24,291 bases of DNA from DASVWH01 sp036389715 (lineage in GTDB: Bacteria > Acidobacteriota > Blastocatellia > Pyrinomonadales > Pyrinomonadaceae): NCBI GenBank assembly GCA_036389715.1, contig DASVWH010000187.1:1-24291 (forward strand), given 5' to 3'. The position numbers and the translations under genes were made by a program. Below, piece after piece: positions 10,652-17,169 of this stretch (position 1 is the first letter of the stretch; every line of letters starts with the position of its first letter). Under the pieces are notes generated by a model that worked only from the letters and a program-made list of their open reading frames with translations, ran no database searches and was not told where the DNA came from.

Positions 10652-11596
10652 ATGAGTAAAGAAGCCTCTCAAGAGTGCCCTGGACGATTGTCCAATCCAG
10701 GGCTCGGGCTGGGTTTAAGGAGCAAGCACTTCAACCATATTCTGGAGCATCATCCGGCCGTAGATTGGTTCGAGGTGATTTCGGAAAATTTCATGGACTC
10801 CGGCGGCAGGCCCAGACAGGTGCTGCGCCAGATTGCCGAACGCTACCCCGTGGTCATGCACGGGGTTTCACTTTCTATCGGCAGCACGGACGCACTGGAT
10901 TTTGAATATCTGAAAAAGCTGAAAAAGCTGGCGGCGGAAATCAAGCCTTTGTGGATCAGCGACCATTTATGCTGGACGGGCATCAACGGCCTCAACACGC
11001 ATGATTTACTTCCGGTTCCGCTGACAGAGGAATCTCTAGAGCACATCTGCCGCCGCGTCAATCAATTACAGGACTTCCTGGAACGCCCGTTCGTCTTTGA
11101 AAACCCGAGCACCTACCTGACCTTCAAGCAATCCACTATCACCGAGTGGGATTTTCTGCGACGCCTGACGGAGGAAACCGGCTGCCTGCTGCTGCTCGAT
11201 GTCAACAACGTGTACGTCTCAGGGTTCAATAACGATTTCGACCCTGTGCATTATATCCAGCAGCTCCCGCACGACCGCATCGTTCAAATGCATCTGGCCG
11301 GACACCCGCACTGCGGCGACTATATTATTGACACGCACGACAGGCATGTGACGGACGATGTGTGGGAGCTGTTTACGCTGGCCTGGCAGCTGACCGATGG
11401 CGCGGCGACCTTGTTGGAATGGGACAGCAACATCCCGGATTTTGAAGACTATCGCGCCGAGCTGTTGAAAGCCGAAAAATTCATAAGCGCCCTGACCAGG
11501 CAGCCGCGGCAGGAACAGTCTCAACAGCACGCCGCTCTCGTCTCGAATCCCGTAGATTTTCTGGTCGCAGACATACAGTATGAAATCCGCAAATGA
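10652..11596 (+). CDS. DUF692 multinuclear non-heme iron oxidase (MbnB/TglH/BufB-like)
   Basis: This enzyme belongs to the DUF692 TIM-barrel family, whose studied members (MbnB, TglH, BufB) use two or three iron ions to oxidise Cys residues of peptide substrates. All the expected motifs are present: MHGVSLSIGS (69-78), SDHLCW (103-108), FENPSTY (149-155), LLLDVNNVYVSGFN (180-193), QMHLAGH (212-218), DTHD (227-230) and LEWD (255-258). The likely ligands are H70, H105, E150, D183, H214, D227, H229 and E256. The ATG at 10652 has GGGAAGAAG 8 nt upstream; a longer GTG start at 10610 is less likely. The resulting 314 aa are slightly long because of a short polar C-terminal extension. It follows the precursor by 72 nt and precedes the DUF2063 gene by 14 nt. 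Confidence 0.95.
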   Translation: MSKEASQECPGRLSNPGLGLGLRSKHFNHILEHHPAVDWFEVISENFMDSGGRPRQVLRQIAERYPVVMHGVSLSIGSTDALDFEYLKKLKKLAAEIKPLWISDHLCWTGINGLNTHDLLPVPLTEESLEHICRRVNQLQDFLERPFVFENPSTYLTFKQSTITEWDFLRRLTEETGCLLLLDVNNVYVSGFNNDFDPVHYIQQLPHDRIVQMHLAGHPHCGDYIIDTHDRHVTDDVWELFTLAWQLTDGAATLLEWDSNIPDFEDYRAELLKAEKFISALTRQPRQEQSQQHAALVSNPVDFLVADIQYEIRK

Positions 11597-11610
11597 GCTG
11601 AGCCTTCCTT

Positions 11611-12419
11611 ATGTCAACCGGCAAGCAATTTACTCTCGCACAAATGCAGCATTGGATGCAGTCGCTGCTCATCCAACCTAACGGGCAGGGAGCGGCCGCA
11701 AACCCCGAACATCTGATTAATGAATCGAGCGGCCTGAGCGCCGCCCGTTATCTGAATATTTACCGGCAAAGCTATCTCGCTCGTTTGCGCGAATGTATGA
11801 AAAACCAGTTCAGCGCGCTGGCTTACGCGCTGGGCGAAGAGCTGTTCCAAATGTTTGCCGACCAGTACCTAAACGCTTATCCGTCCGGCAGCTACACCTT
11901 GAATGACCTCGGCCGGAGATTCCCCGATTTTCTGGCGGAAACAAGACCGGACGCCGGGCAGGAAGAGAAGGAGTTATGGATAGATTTCATCATCCAGCTA
12001 GCACATTTTGAATATAGCTTGTCCTTGATTTTCGATGAGCATTCCGATGAAGAAAGCAGACCGGCGACCGAGGCTACGCCGGACCATAGGCTGAAGCTCG
12101 CGCCCTTACTGCGCCTCTTTTATCACCGCTATCCCATCTGCCGGTATTACCTGGACGTGACGCGAAAAAAAGAGCCGGAGTTTCCCCGGAGGAAGATAAC
12201 TATTGCGTCGTCACGCGAAATAATTATCGCCTGAGCTTACTGGAAATAAAGCCCGCCCAGTATTATTTTCTCGAACTGCTTGCCAGAGGAGATTCGATTG
12301 CCAAAGCAAAAGAATACTTCGTCGATAATTACGGCTATGACGCCGAGCGATTGGACGATGCGTGGCGGCAGTGGAGAAAAACCTTTATCACGGCAGGCTT
12401 TTTTCGCGTCTCCGATTAA
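11611..12419 (+). pseudogene. DUF2063 (BufC/HvfC-like) partner protein, split by a -1 frame change
   Basis: The first frame (11611-12234) encodes the N-terminal DUF2063 domain. SGLSAARYLNIYRQSYLARLR (40-60) and NQFSALAYALGEELFQMFADQYLNAYPSGSYTLNDLGRRFPDFL are typical of the MNIO partner that presents the precursor. After residue ~190 this frame gives 16 unrelated residues and stops. The -1 frame continues cleanly to TAA at 12417-12419 with a sensible C-terminal domain (EEDNYCVVTRNNYRLSLLE, then IKPAQYYFLELLARGDS, ending GFFRVSD). Corrected, the protein is ~269 aa, the family size. The break falls after A7 (12165-12171, phased as A AAA AAA) and at C4 (12184-12187), where one more C would restore the frame as EFPPEEDNY. 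It may be a real mutation, an assembly error or programmed slippage. It lies 14 nt after the MNIO gene. Confidence 0.87.
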
Positions 12420-12427
12420 TTGAATTA

Positions 12428-12446
12428 GCGGCCGCAGCCGCTTTTT
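12428..12446 (+). terminator. rho-independent terminator of the MNIO cassette
   Basis: GCGGC (12428-12432) and GCCGC (12437-12441) form a stem around a 4-nt loop, followed by T5. An extra A-T pair can extend the stem. It begins 9 nt after the corrected stop of the DUF2063 gene, which supports the view that the full-length reading frame ends at 12419. Confidence 0.82.
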
Positions 12447-12476
12447 AGAATATAGATTTGATGGAATATTCTAAAA
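12443..12476. repeat. AT-rich dyad behind the cassette terminator
   Basis: TTTTAGAATAT (12443-12453) and its exact reverse complement ATATTCTAAAA (12466-12476) enclose a 12-nt loop. The left arm overlaps the T run of the preceding terminator. It could be a second terminator working for either strand or a protein-binding site. It stands out in this GC-rich DNA. Confidence 0.7.
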
Positions 12477-12629
12477 GGCGATGGGGTGAAGCCATCACCT
12501 GCCGAACTGTCACCGGCGAATGATGCGCGCCGGGCCGGAATGCCGTTTCGGGTGGCTTCGACATCTCAGCGCTTTAACTCTTTTGTCTATCCGCGCTATG
12601 TTGTGACACCCACTTTGCGCCACGCAGCA

Positions 12630-13094
12630 TCAACTCAACCAAACGTGTTCCGGGTTGATATTACAAATGTGAGTCGAATGGCCGGGATTTGGGTCAACAC
12701 ACATCCCGGTGCACGTGGTCCCCCAGATTGGAGACGACACCTGCGTACACGCTTGGCCACAAGGGGTAGCGGCGGGGGCCGCCTGCCTTCTTGCGTCCTC
12801 GGCCTGCTGCCGTTGCGCTGCCTCCAGGTCGGCCGCCCGCTTCTGCCTGGCCGCCTCCTCTCGCAGCTCCTCCTGTCGCGCGGCCTCTTCCTCTGCCGCG
12901 CGGATGGCGGCCTGGCGGATGGACTCCATATCGGCTGCTGCCGCCGCAGCGGCCTCCGCAGCAGCCTCGGCAGCAGCCCGGCTGGCCTCTACCTCGGCAC
13001 GGGCTATTCGCTCCTCTTCCTCGGCCCGCCTCTCTTCTTCAGCCACTCTCTCTTCTTCAGCCCGTCGCGCGGCCTCTTCATCGTCCCAAGACAT
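12630..13094 (-). CDS. Ala/Glu/Arg-rich coiled-coil protein with Cys-rich tail
   Basis: The function is unknown. The ATG at 13094 has AGGAGG 8 nt upstream; a GTG at 13103 is too close to that site. The first ~108 of 154 residues are low-complexity Ala/Glu/Arg with heptad-like patterns (AEEERVAEEERRAEEEERIARAE), which should form a long charged helix or coiled coil. The last 45 residues differ: five Cys (112, 116, 128, 132, 144) and three His (139, 142, 150) around VDPNPGHSTHICNINPEHVW, which looks like a compact metal-binding module. There is no signal peptide or membrane segment. The gene converges with the MNIO cassette. Whether its Cys tail is connected with that system is unknown. Confidence 0.75.
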   Translation of the reverse strand: MSWDDEEAARRAEEERVAEEERRAEEEERIARAEVEASRAAAEAAAEAAAAAAADMESIRQAAIRAAEEEAARQEELREEAARQKRAADLEAAQRQQAEDARRQAAPAATPCGQACTQVSSPIWGTTCTGMCVDPNPGHSTHICNINPEHVWLS

Positions 13095-13450
13095 ATCTGT
13101 CACTCCTCCTGTGTGGAAATGCGGTGATGGCGAAAAGACCGCCCGGCCACTTTACGCGCATCCGTGCGACAGCCGCAGCGGCGCGCGAAGGGGAAATCAG
13201 TCGGGGTAAATAAACCGCCGCAGAATAGCACGAAAGCGCGGCGGCGCAACACAAAACTGAATCGCCCGCACCTCTTCATCCGACTCGGCGCGGGCGGCGG
13301 GCTCAAAGCGTTATTAGATTGTGTCTTTCGCTTTGGCTGGTCTAAGCCTCTCTCGGCTCACAGGCTCCGGCGTCTGCTCGTCAACTCCGGCGTTTGCCGT
13401 CTTTCAAGCGGGGCCGAATGTCGGCTCAAAAAGCCGTCTCCCGGCTGCCC
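13095..13450. other. intergenic stretch without a convincing gene
   Basis: The 356 nt between the coiled-coil gene and the secreted-protein gene hold the minus-strand terminator at 13428-13446. The remainder should contain the promoter of the coiled-coil gene, but no clear -10/-35 pair was seen. Short frames crossing it lack ribosome sites and recognisable sequence. Confidence 0.5.
13428..13446 (-). terminator. rho-independent terminator of the secreted-protein gene
   Basis: On the minus strand AGCCG (13446-13442) and CGGCT (13436-13432) pair around the 5-nt loop GGAGA, and the U run continues to 13428. The stem starts 4 nt after the stop codon at 13451. Confidence 0.72.
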
Positions 13451-14155
13451 TCAAATGGCCCGGCACATCTCTCCTCCCCAGGGCGTCTTGATGGCGCGTT
13501 CAATACCTGGCCTGACCTCTGCGAAGTTCCAGTCCTTGCGCTGCAAGATTGACCCGTCCGCGTATTCCACGCGATTAATCACGACCTTCTCCGCGAAAAG
13601 ATTTCCGGGCTTGTTGGTCAGGCTGTCCACGCTAATCACATCGCTCGGGCCGGAGACACTGAAGGCCAGCAGCTCTTTCTCTTTGGCGGGCTTTATCTTG
13701 ACGCCGCAAAGAAATTGACGGCGGACTACGTTCATCGGGTTCGACAGCTCTTTGAATTGATACTCCCAGAACACGACCTCAATCACCCTTGAGCTGGCGT
13801 TTCTTACCTTTACCTGATACACAAAGCCGTCCACCGCCGCCGGTTTGGGCGAGCGCGCTTCCTGCACGTTCTTTTCCAGCGCCGCGCTGCGCCCGTCTAT
13901 GGTATCGGCATTCGGGTCCCTGACGCCGAGAGGGGCCTGGGCTCTCTCGTTTCGTTGTAAGACCTTATTCTCCGGTATCATGGCCGCTGCCGGAGCGGTC
14001 GTCGGCGAATCCGTTTTCCTGATCGCCTGGCGACTCCTGGACCAACTGAAACCGAGCACCTCTATCGAAGAGCCTTCATCCGAGACGGCGGAATCCTGAC
14101 CCCGGACCGGCATAACGAAGAACAGGAGCAACGACAGGCACAAGAGAGGTCGCAT
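13451..14155 (-). CDS. secreted hypothetical protein
   Basis: The family is not recognised. From the ATG at 14155, which has a GGAGA site ~8 nt upstream, the product is 234 aa with a signal peptide (MRPLLCLSLLLFFVMPVRGQ). A low-complexity linker of Ser/Thr/Pro/Ala follows to about residue 90. The C-terminal half (~105-215) is beta-rich, VYQVKVRNASSRVIEVVFWEYQF then FLCGVKIKPAKEKELLAFSVSGPSD, which reads like an immunoglobulin-type fold of the kind that describes 'stronger or weaker contrast to tissue-like' secreted proteins only loosely; no family can be named. The frame is open 24 nt further upstream (14179) without a better ribosome site. It follows the CPBP protease gene by 80 nt on the same strand and may be co-transcribed with it. 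Confidence 0.75.
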   Translation of the reverse strand: MRPLLCLSLLLFFVMPVRGQDSAVSDEGSSIEVLGFSWSRSRQAIRKTDSPTTAPAAAMIPENKVLQRNERAQAPLGVRDPNADTIDGRSAALEKNVQEARSPKPAAVDGFVYQVKVRNASSRVIEVVFWEYQFKELSNPMNVVRRQFLCGVKIKPAKEKELLAFSVSGPSDVISVDSLTNKPGNLFAEKVVINRVEYADGSILQRKDWNFAEVRPGIERAIKTPWGGEMCRAI

Positions 14156-14235
14156 GGGTTTGTCTCCAATGATAAGCACCGCGGTCTCGGCCGCCAGTCA
14201 ACTCGAACATCAAAGAGCCGCCTGTCCTGACGGGC

Positions 14236-15162
14236 TCAAAAGATACTGCGGAGCGTGCGTCCGATCATCAAGACGACTGCCTGCTGCTGCTGGCCGGGGC
14301 CTTCGTGAGGCAGATACGGTTCGAGAACGATGTAGAGGGATTGCAGGCCGTTGAAGACAAAGTGCATGACGACGCCCGGCAAGAGCTTGCCGGTCAGAGC
14401 GCGGGCGAGCGTCAGCGAGACGCTCAGGATGCAGATGACCAGGACGACGCCCAGATTCTTGTAGTACTGAAGGACGTGGACGCCCGCGAAGAGAAATGAG
14501 ACGATCATCACGGCCCAGAACATCCCGACCGTCTTGTGAAACGCCGAATAAATCACGCCGCGATAGACCAGCTCCTCGATCAGCGGCGCTGTCCCGGCCG
14601 CGACAATCGCCAGCATCCAGCGCGTGGCGTTCGAGCTTTTGAGCAGCCGGTCAATGTCCGTCGGCTCGCCGCCGATCAGGTAGGTAATCACGAGCCCGAC
14701 GCCGAGCAGCCCGACCGCCAGCCCGACACTCTTCCAGAAACCGAAGCGCTTGCCCCAGCCCCACCCGACCGAACGCCAGAAGGGCCGCCTGCCGAAGCGT
14801 GTGACCACGGCCCAGACCACTCCGAAGGTCAGCAGATGTGCCGGGAGCACCGAGAAAATCTGTACGAAAATGCCGTTCGGGTCAGTCGTCGAAAGCTCGA
14901 CCAGTCCTTGCAGGAACTCGCGCGCGTTGGCGTACTTGACGTTCCTGCTCAGCGCGTAGACGACGATGAAGACGACCGGAATGAAGAGCAGAAAGGCCAT
15001 GCTGATAAGCCAGACGAAGACGGCCGACGGGATTCCCCAGGGGGGCCTGTCCGGGTCAACATCAGGGACGGTCGCAACTGCTCCGCCTCGCTGCTCAAAG
15101 GCCGGGTGATTGACGGGCGGCGGGCCGGACACGGGCGACACTGGCTGGTTTTCTCTGCTCAC
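14236..15162 (-). CDS. CPBP-family intramembrane metalloprotease
   Basis: This 308-aa integral membrane protein belongs to the CPBP (CAAX protease and bacteriocin-processing, 'Abi') family. The three signature elements are present: EELVYRG (196-202, EExxxR), FLFAGVHVL (223-231, FxxxH) and MHFVFNGL (266-273, HxxxN). E196, E197, H229 and H267 would bind the catalytic metal. Six to eight hydrophobic segments are visible (about 46-71, 104-122, 144-163, 182-190, 212-229, 237-253 and 262-282), after a ~45-residue Pro-rich cytoplasmic N-terminus. The start is a GTG at 15162 with only a weak ribosome site. Family members cleave prenylated or membrane-embedded peptides, and some act in bacteriocin immunity. 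No substrate gene is adjacent, so the target is unknown. Confidence 0.9.
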   Translation of the reverse strand: MSRENQPVSPVSGPPPVNHPAFEQRGGAVATVPDVDPDRPPWGIPSAVFVWLISMAFLLFIPVVFIVVYALSRNVKYANAREFLQGLVELSTTDPNGIFVQIFSVLPAHLLTFGVVWAVVTRFGRRPFWRSVGWGWGKRFGFWKSVGLAVGLLGVGLVITYLIGGEPTDIDRLLKSSNATRWMLAIVAAGTAPLIEELVYRGVIYSAFHKTVGMFWAVMIVSFLFAGVHVLQYYKNLGVVLVICILSVSLTLARALTGKLLPGVVMHFVFNGLQSLYIVLEPYLPHEGPGQQQQAVVLMIGRTLRSIF

Positions 15163-15212
15163 GATGAGAGCGAGTGTAAGAGAGGTCCGTCAGGGAAGGC
15201 AAGTAGGAAAGA

Positions 15213-15331
15213 GATTGATTCATTGATTCATTGATTCATTTAGAGATTGAGGCATCAAGCTGCTGAGTCGGCAAGTAAGTGAATCAATCAGTAAATGGGT
15301 AAAATGAGTAAAAGACTAAATGAATCAATGA
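15213..15331. repeat. octamer direct repeats and 15-bp inverted repeat (array A)
   Basis: ATTGATTC occurs three times in tandem (about 15214-15237). TCATTGATTCATTTA (15228-15242) is repeated as an exact inverted copy at 15317-15331, 74 nt apart. The space between holds further degenerate words such as TGAATCAATCA. The right arm overlaps the last codons of the acyltransferase gene, which ends at 15325. Confidence 0.85.
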
Positions 15332-16125
15332 TGAAATCCTTCCCCGGCCCTGATGTGCCGGGCCATCGCGTCGTAGACGGTTCGCATCAGGGCGTTGAGG
15401 TCTGCATCCGTTAATCCGGCGGTCGGCAGCGGCGGGTCAACGTACATCTCGATGGAGCCGGGTCGGAAAATGATCGAGTCGGGAGGCAGAAGCTGGCGCG
15501 AGCCGAGGATCGTCACAGGGATGATCGGTGCTCCGGCCTGAATGGCAAGCTTGAAGCCGCCCTTCTTGAAACTTTGAAGACGACCGTCGCGCGAGCGTGT
15601 GCCTTCGGGGAAGATGAAAGCGCAGATGCCGTCGTGCAGGTAGTCGGCGGCCCGTTTCATGCTGGCGACGGCCTCCTCGGTCGAGCTGCGGTCAATGGGA
15701 ATGTGGCCCGCGCGCGTCAGATGCCAGCCCATGAAGGGGATGCGAAAGAGCACTTTCTTGGCCGCGATGCGCAACTGCGCGGGCAGGTATCCGAGCATCG
15801 CGGGGATGTCCATGTAGCTCTGATGCGTCGAGAGAAAAACGTAGGAGACATCGGGCCGGATGTTCTCCGCGCCGTAGACGCGCACGCGCGCGCCCGCCGT
15901 CCGTGCGATCAAGCGACACCAGATTTGTGCGCAGCGGTGTTGCCGCCTGCCCTTCGGGTCATGGAGCGAGAGCAGCAGGGAAATGCTGCCCATGATGATC
16001 GTGTAAAGGTAGATGAGCGGGATGGCGACGGCCGAGTGGAGGTAGTTGAAGAGACGCGCGGGCCGGGGCGCGCCCGTGCGCGGAGCATCATCAGCGGCAG
16101 CATCTTCGACGGCTTCACGCATCAC
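15325..16125 (-). CDS. lysophospholipid acyltransferase (PlsC-like)
   Basis: This is a membrane-associated acyltransferase of the LPLAT family, which transfers an acyl chain to lysophosphatidic acid or a related acceptor. From the ATG at 16125 (266 aa) the motifs are HQSYMD (100-105, HX4D catalytic), GHIPIDRS (139-146), FPEGTRS (171-177, acceptor phosphate binding) and IIPVTILGS. A hydrophobic segment at ~32-52 anchors it in the membrane. The frame remains open to a TTG at 16269 and an ATG at 16263, which would add ~46 low-complexity residues and overlap the zinc finger gene. The shorter form fits the family length but its AGGAGA site is ~18 nt away, so the start is unsure. The specific lipid made cannot be told; 1-acylglycerol-3-phosphate O-acyltransferase is the likeliest. 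Confidence 0.9.
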   Translation of the reverse strand: MMREAVEDAAADDAPRTGAPRPARLFNYLHSAVAIPLIYLYTIIMGSISLLLSLHDPKGRRQHRCAQIWCRLIARTAGARVRVYGAENIRPDVSYVFLSTHQSYMDIPAMLGYLPAQLRIAAKKVLFRIPFMGWHLTRAGHIPIDRSSTEEAVASMKRAADYLHDGICAFIFPEGTRSRDGRLQSFKKGGFKLAIQAGAPIIPVTILGSRQLLPPDSIIFRPGSIEMYVDPPLPTAGLTDADLNALMRTVYDAMARHIRAGEGFHH

Positions 16126-16240
16126 AGCCTCACGCTCGATTCTCCTTTCAGCCTGCGCAGGCTGCACAGCCGCAACAGGCCGCTTCGGATAGCTTGCGCA
16201 TCCGTTTGCGCTCTCTTTGCGCGGGCCCGCCTGCGCAACA

Positions 16241-16504
16241 TCAGAGCGACTCGAAAAAAGCATCGTCAACGTAGCAGTAGCCCCACTCCTCGCCCGGCTC
16301 GAACGACTTGATGATCGGGTGCTTCGTCTGGTGAAAATGTTTGGTCGCGTGCCTGTTCGGAGAGCTGTCGCAGCAGCCGACGTGTCCGCAGATTTCGCAG
16401 AGGCGCAGGTGAACCCAGCCGTCGCCCGTCTTCAGGCAATCCTCACAGCCCTCCGCGCTCGGCCTTACCTCGCGCACCTGATTCAGATGTGTGCATGTCG
16501 CCAT
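16241..16504 (-). CDS. UBP-type zinc finger protein
   Basis: This 87-aa protein consists of a single UBP-type (BUZ) zinc finger. Cys and His are placed as in the family: C4, H6, C20, C23, C36, C39, C44, H52 and H62 (EGCEDCLK, then LRLCEICGHVGCCDSSPNRHATKHF). In eukaryotes this fold binds the C-terminus of ubiquitin; the many bacterial stand-alone copies have no assigned ligand. The ATG at 16504 has a G5 ribosome site ~12 nt upstream. It lies 40 nt after the NUDIX gene on the same strand and is probably co-transcribed. The Trp/Tyr end (GEEWGYCYVDD) is a recurrent feature of bacterial members. Confidence 0.88.
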   Translation of the reverse strand: MATCTHLNQVREVRPSAEGCEDCLKTGDGWVHLRLCEICGHVGCCDSSPNRHATKHFHQTKHPIIKSFEPGEEWGYCYVDDAFFESL

Positions 16505-16544
16505 GGCCAGCCAAACCCCCGGTCAATTCTTAGTTGAAAAGCAA

Positions 16545-17120
16545 TCAGACGGCCGGATAATCAACTCCGGCCGGGCTGAGGCCAAGGCGCGGGGCCGCGA
16601 GCATGAGGCCGATGATCGTCTTTGCGTCTTCGATCTCCCCGTCGGTAATCATCTCAAAGGCCCGCGCGAAAGAGACGCGGACGATCTCGACCACCTCGTC
16701 CTCTTCGAGCTGTTGCGTCGCCTCTTCAAGCTCGGTCGCCAGGAAAACCCAGAGCTTCTCTTCGCAGAAGCCGGGCGTGGTAAAGAACTCCGCCAGTTGC
16801 TCCATGCGGCCCGCGCGCACTCCGATCTCTTCTTCCAGCTCGCGTGCCGCGCACTCTTCCGGGCGCTCGGGCGGCGCGAGCCTTCCGGCGGGCAGCTCCA
16901 GGAGGTAACGCAGCGTCGGGTGACGATACTGCCGCACCAGCGCCACCGTCCCATCGTCAAAGACGGCGACCACTCCTGCGCCTCCGGGATGATGCACAAC
17001 CTCGCGCTTGTAGGTCAGCTCGCCCTCGCGCACCGTGTAAACGGAAACGTCGAAGATGCGGCCGCGGTAAGCCTCCTCCGTGCTCAGAACTTCAGGTGCG
17101 TCTGCTTCAGGTGTAGCCAT
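16545..17120 (-). CDS. NUDIX hydrolase (ADP-ribose pyrophosphatase-like)
   Basis: This 191-aa protein contains a perfect Nudix box, GX5EX7REUXEEXGU, at residues 79-101 (G79, E85, R93, E94, E97, E98, G100). The glutamates bind the Mg ions that catalyse cleavage of a nucleoside diphosphate linked to another group. The preceding LVRQYRHPTLRYLLELPAG is characteristic of the ADP-ribose pyrophosphatase (NudF/YqkG) branch, so ADP-ribose or a sugar nucleotide is the likely substrate. The ATG at 17120 is the first in the frame; its ribosome site is weak. The gene follows folC by 49 nt and precedes the zinc finger gene by 40 nt, so the three probably form one transcript. Confidence 0.93.
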   Translation of the reverse strand: MATPEADAPEVLSTEEAYRGRIFDVSVYTVREGELTYKREVVHHPGGAGVVAVFDDGTVALVRQYRHPTLRYLLELPAGRLAPPERPEECAARELEEEIGVRAGRMEQLAEFFTTPGFCEEKLWVFLATELEEATQQLEEDEVVEIVRVSFARAFEMITDGEIEDAKTIIGLMLAAPRLGLSPAGVDYPAV

Positions 17121-17169
17121 AGTTGAAGGCCAAAGTAAGAAGGTCGGAAGTAAAAGTCAAGCACCTGGC

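Noticed and set aside
12486..13213. Overlapping plus-strand frames opposite the coiled-coil gene
   Set aside because: They are Arg/Ser/Leu-rich complements of the Ala/Glu repeats and lack ribosome sites.
13100..13306. 68-codon minus-strand frame upstream of the coiled-coil gene
   Set aside because: No ribosome site, Arg/Phe-rich composition, and it overlaps the well-supported start region of the coiled-coil gene.
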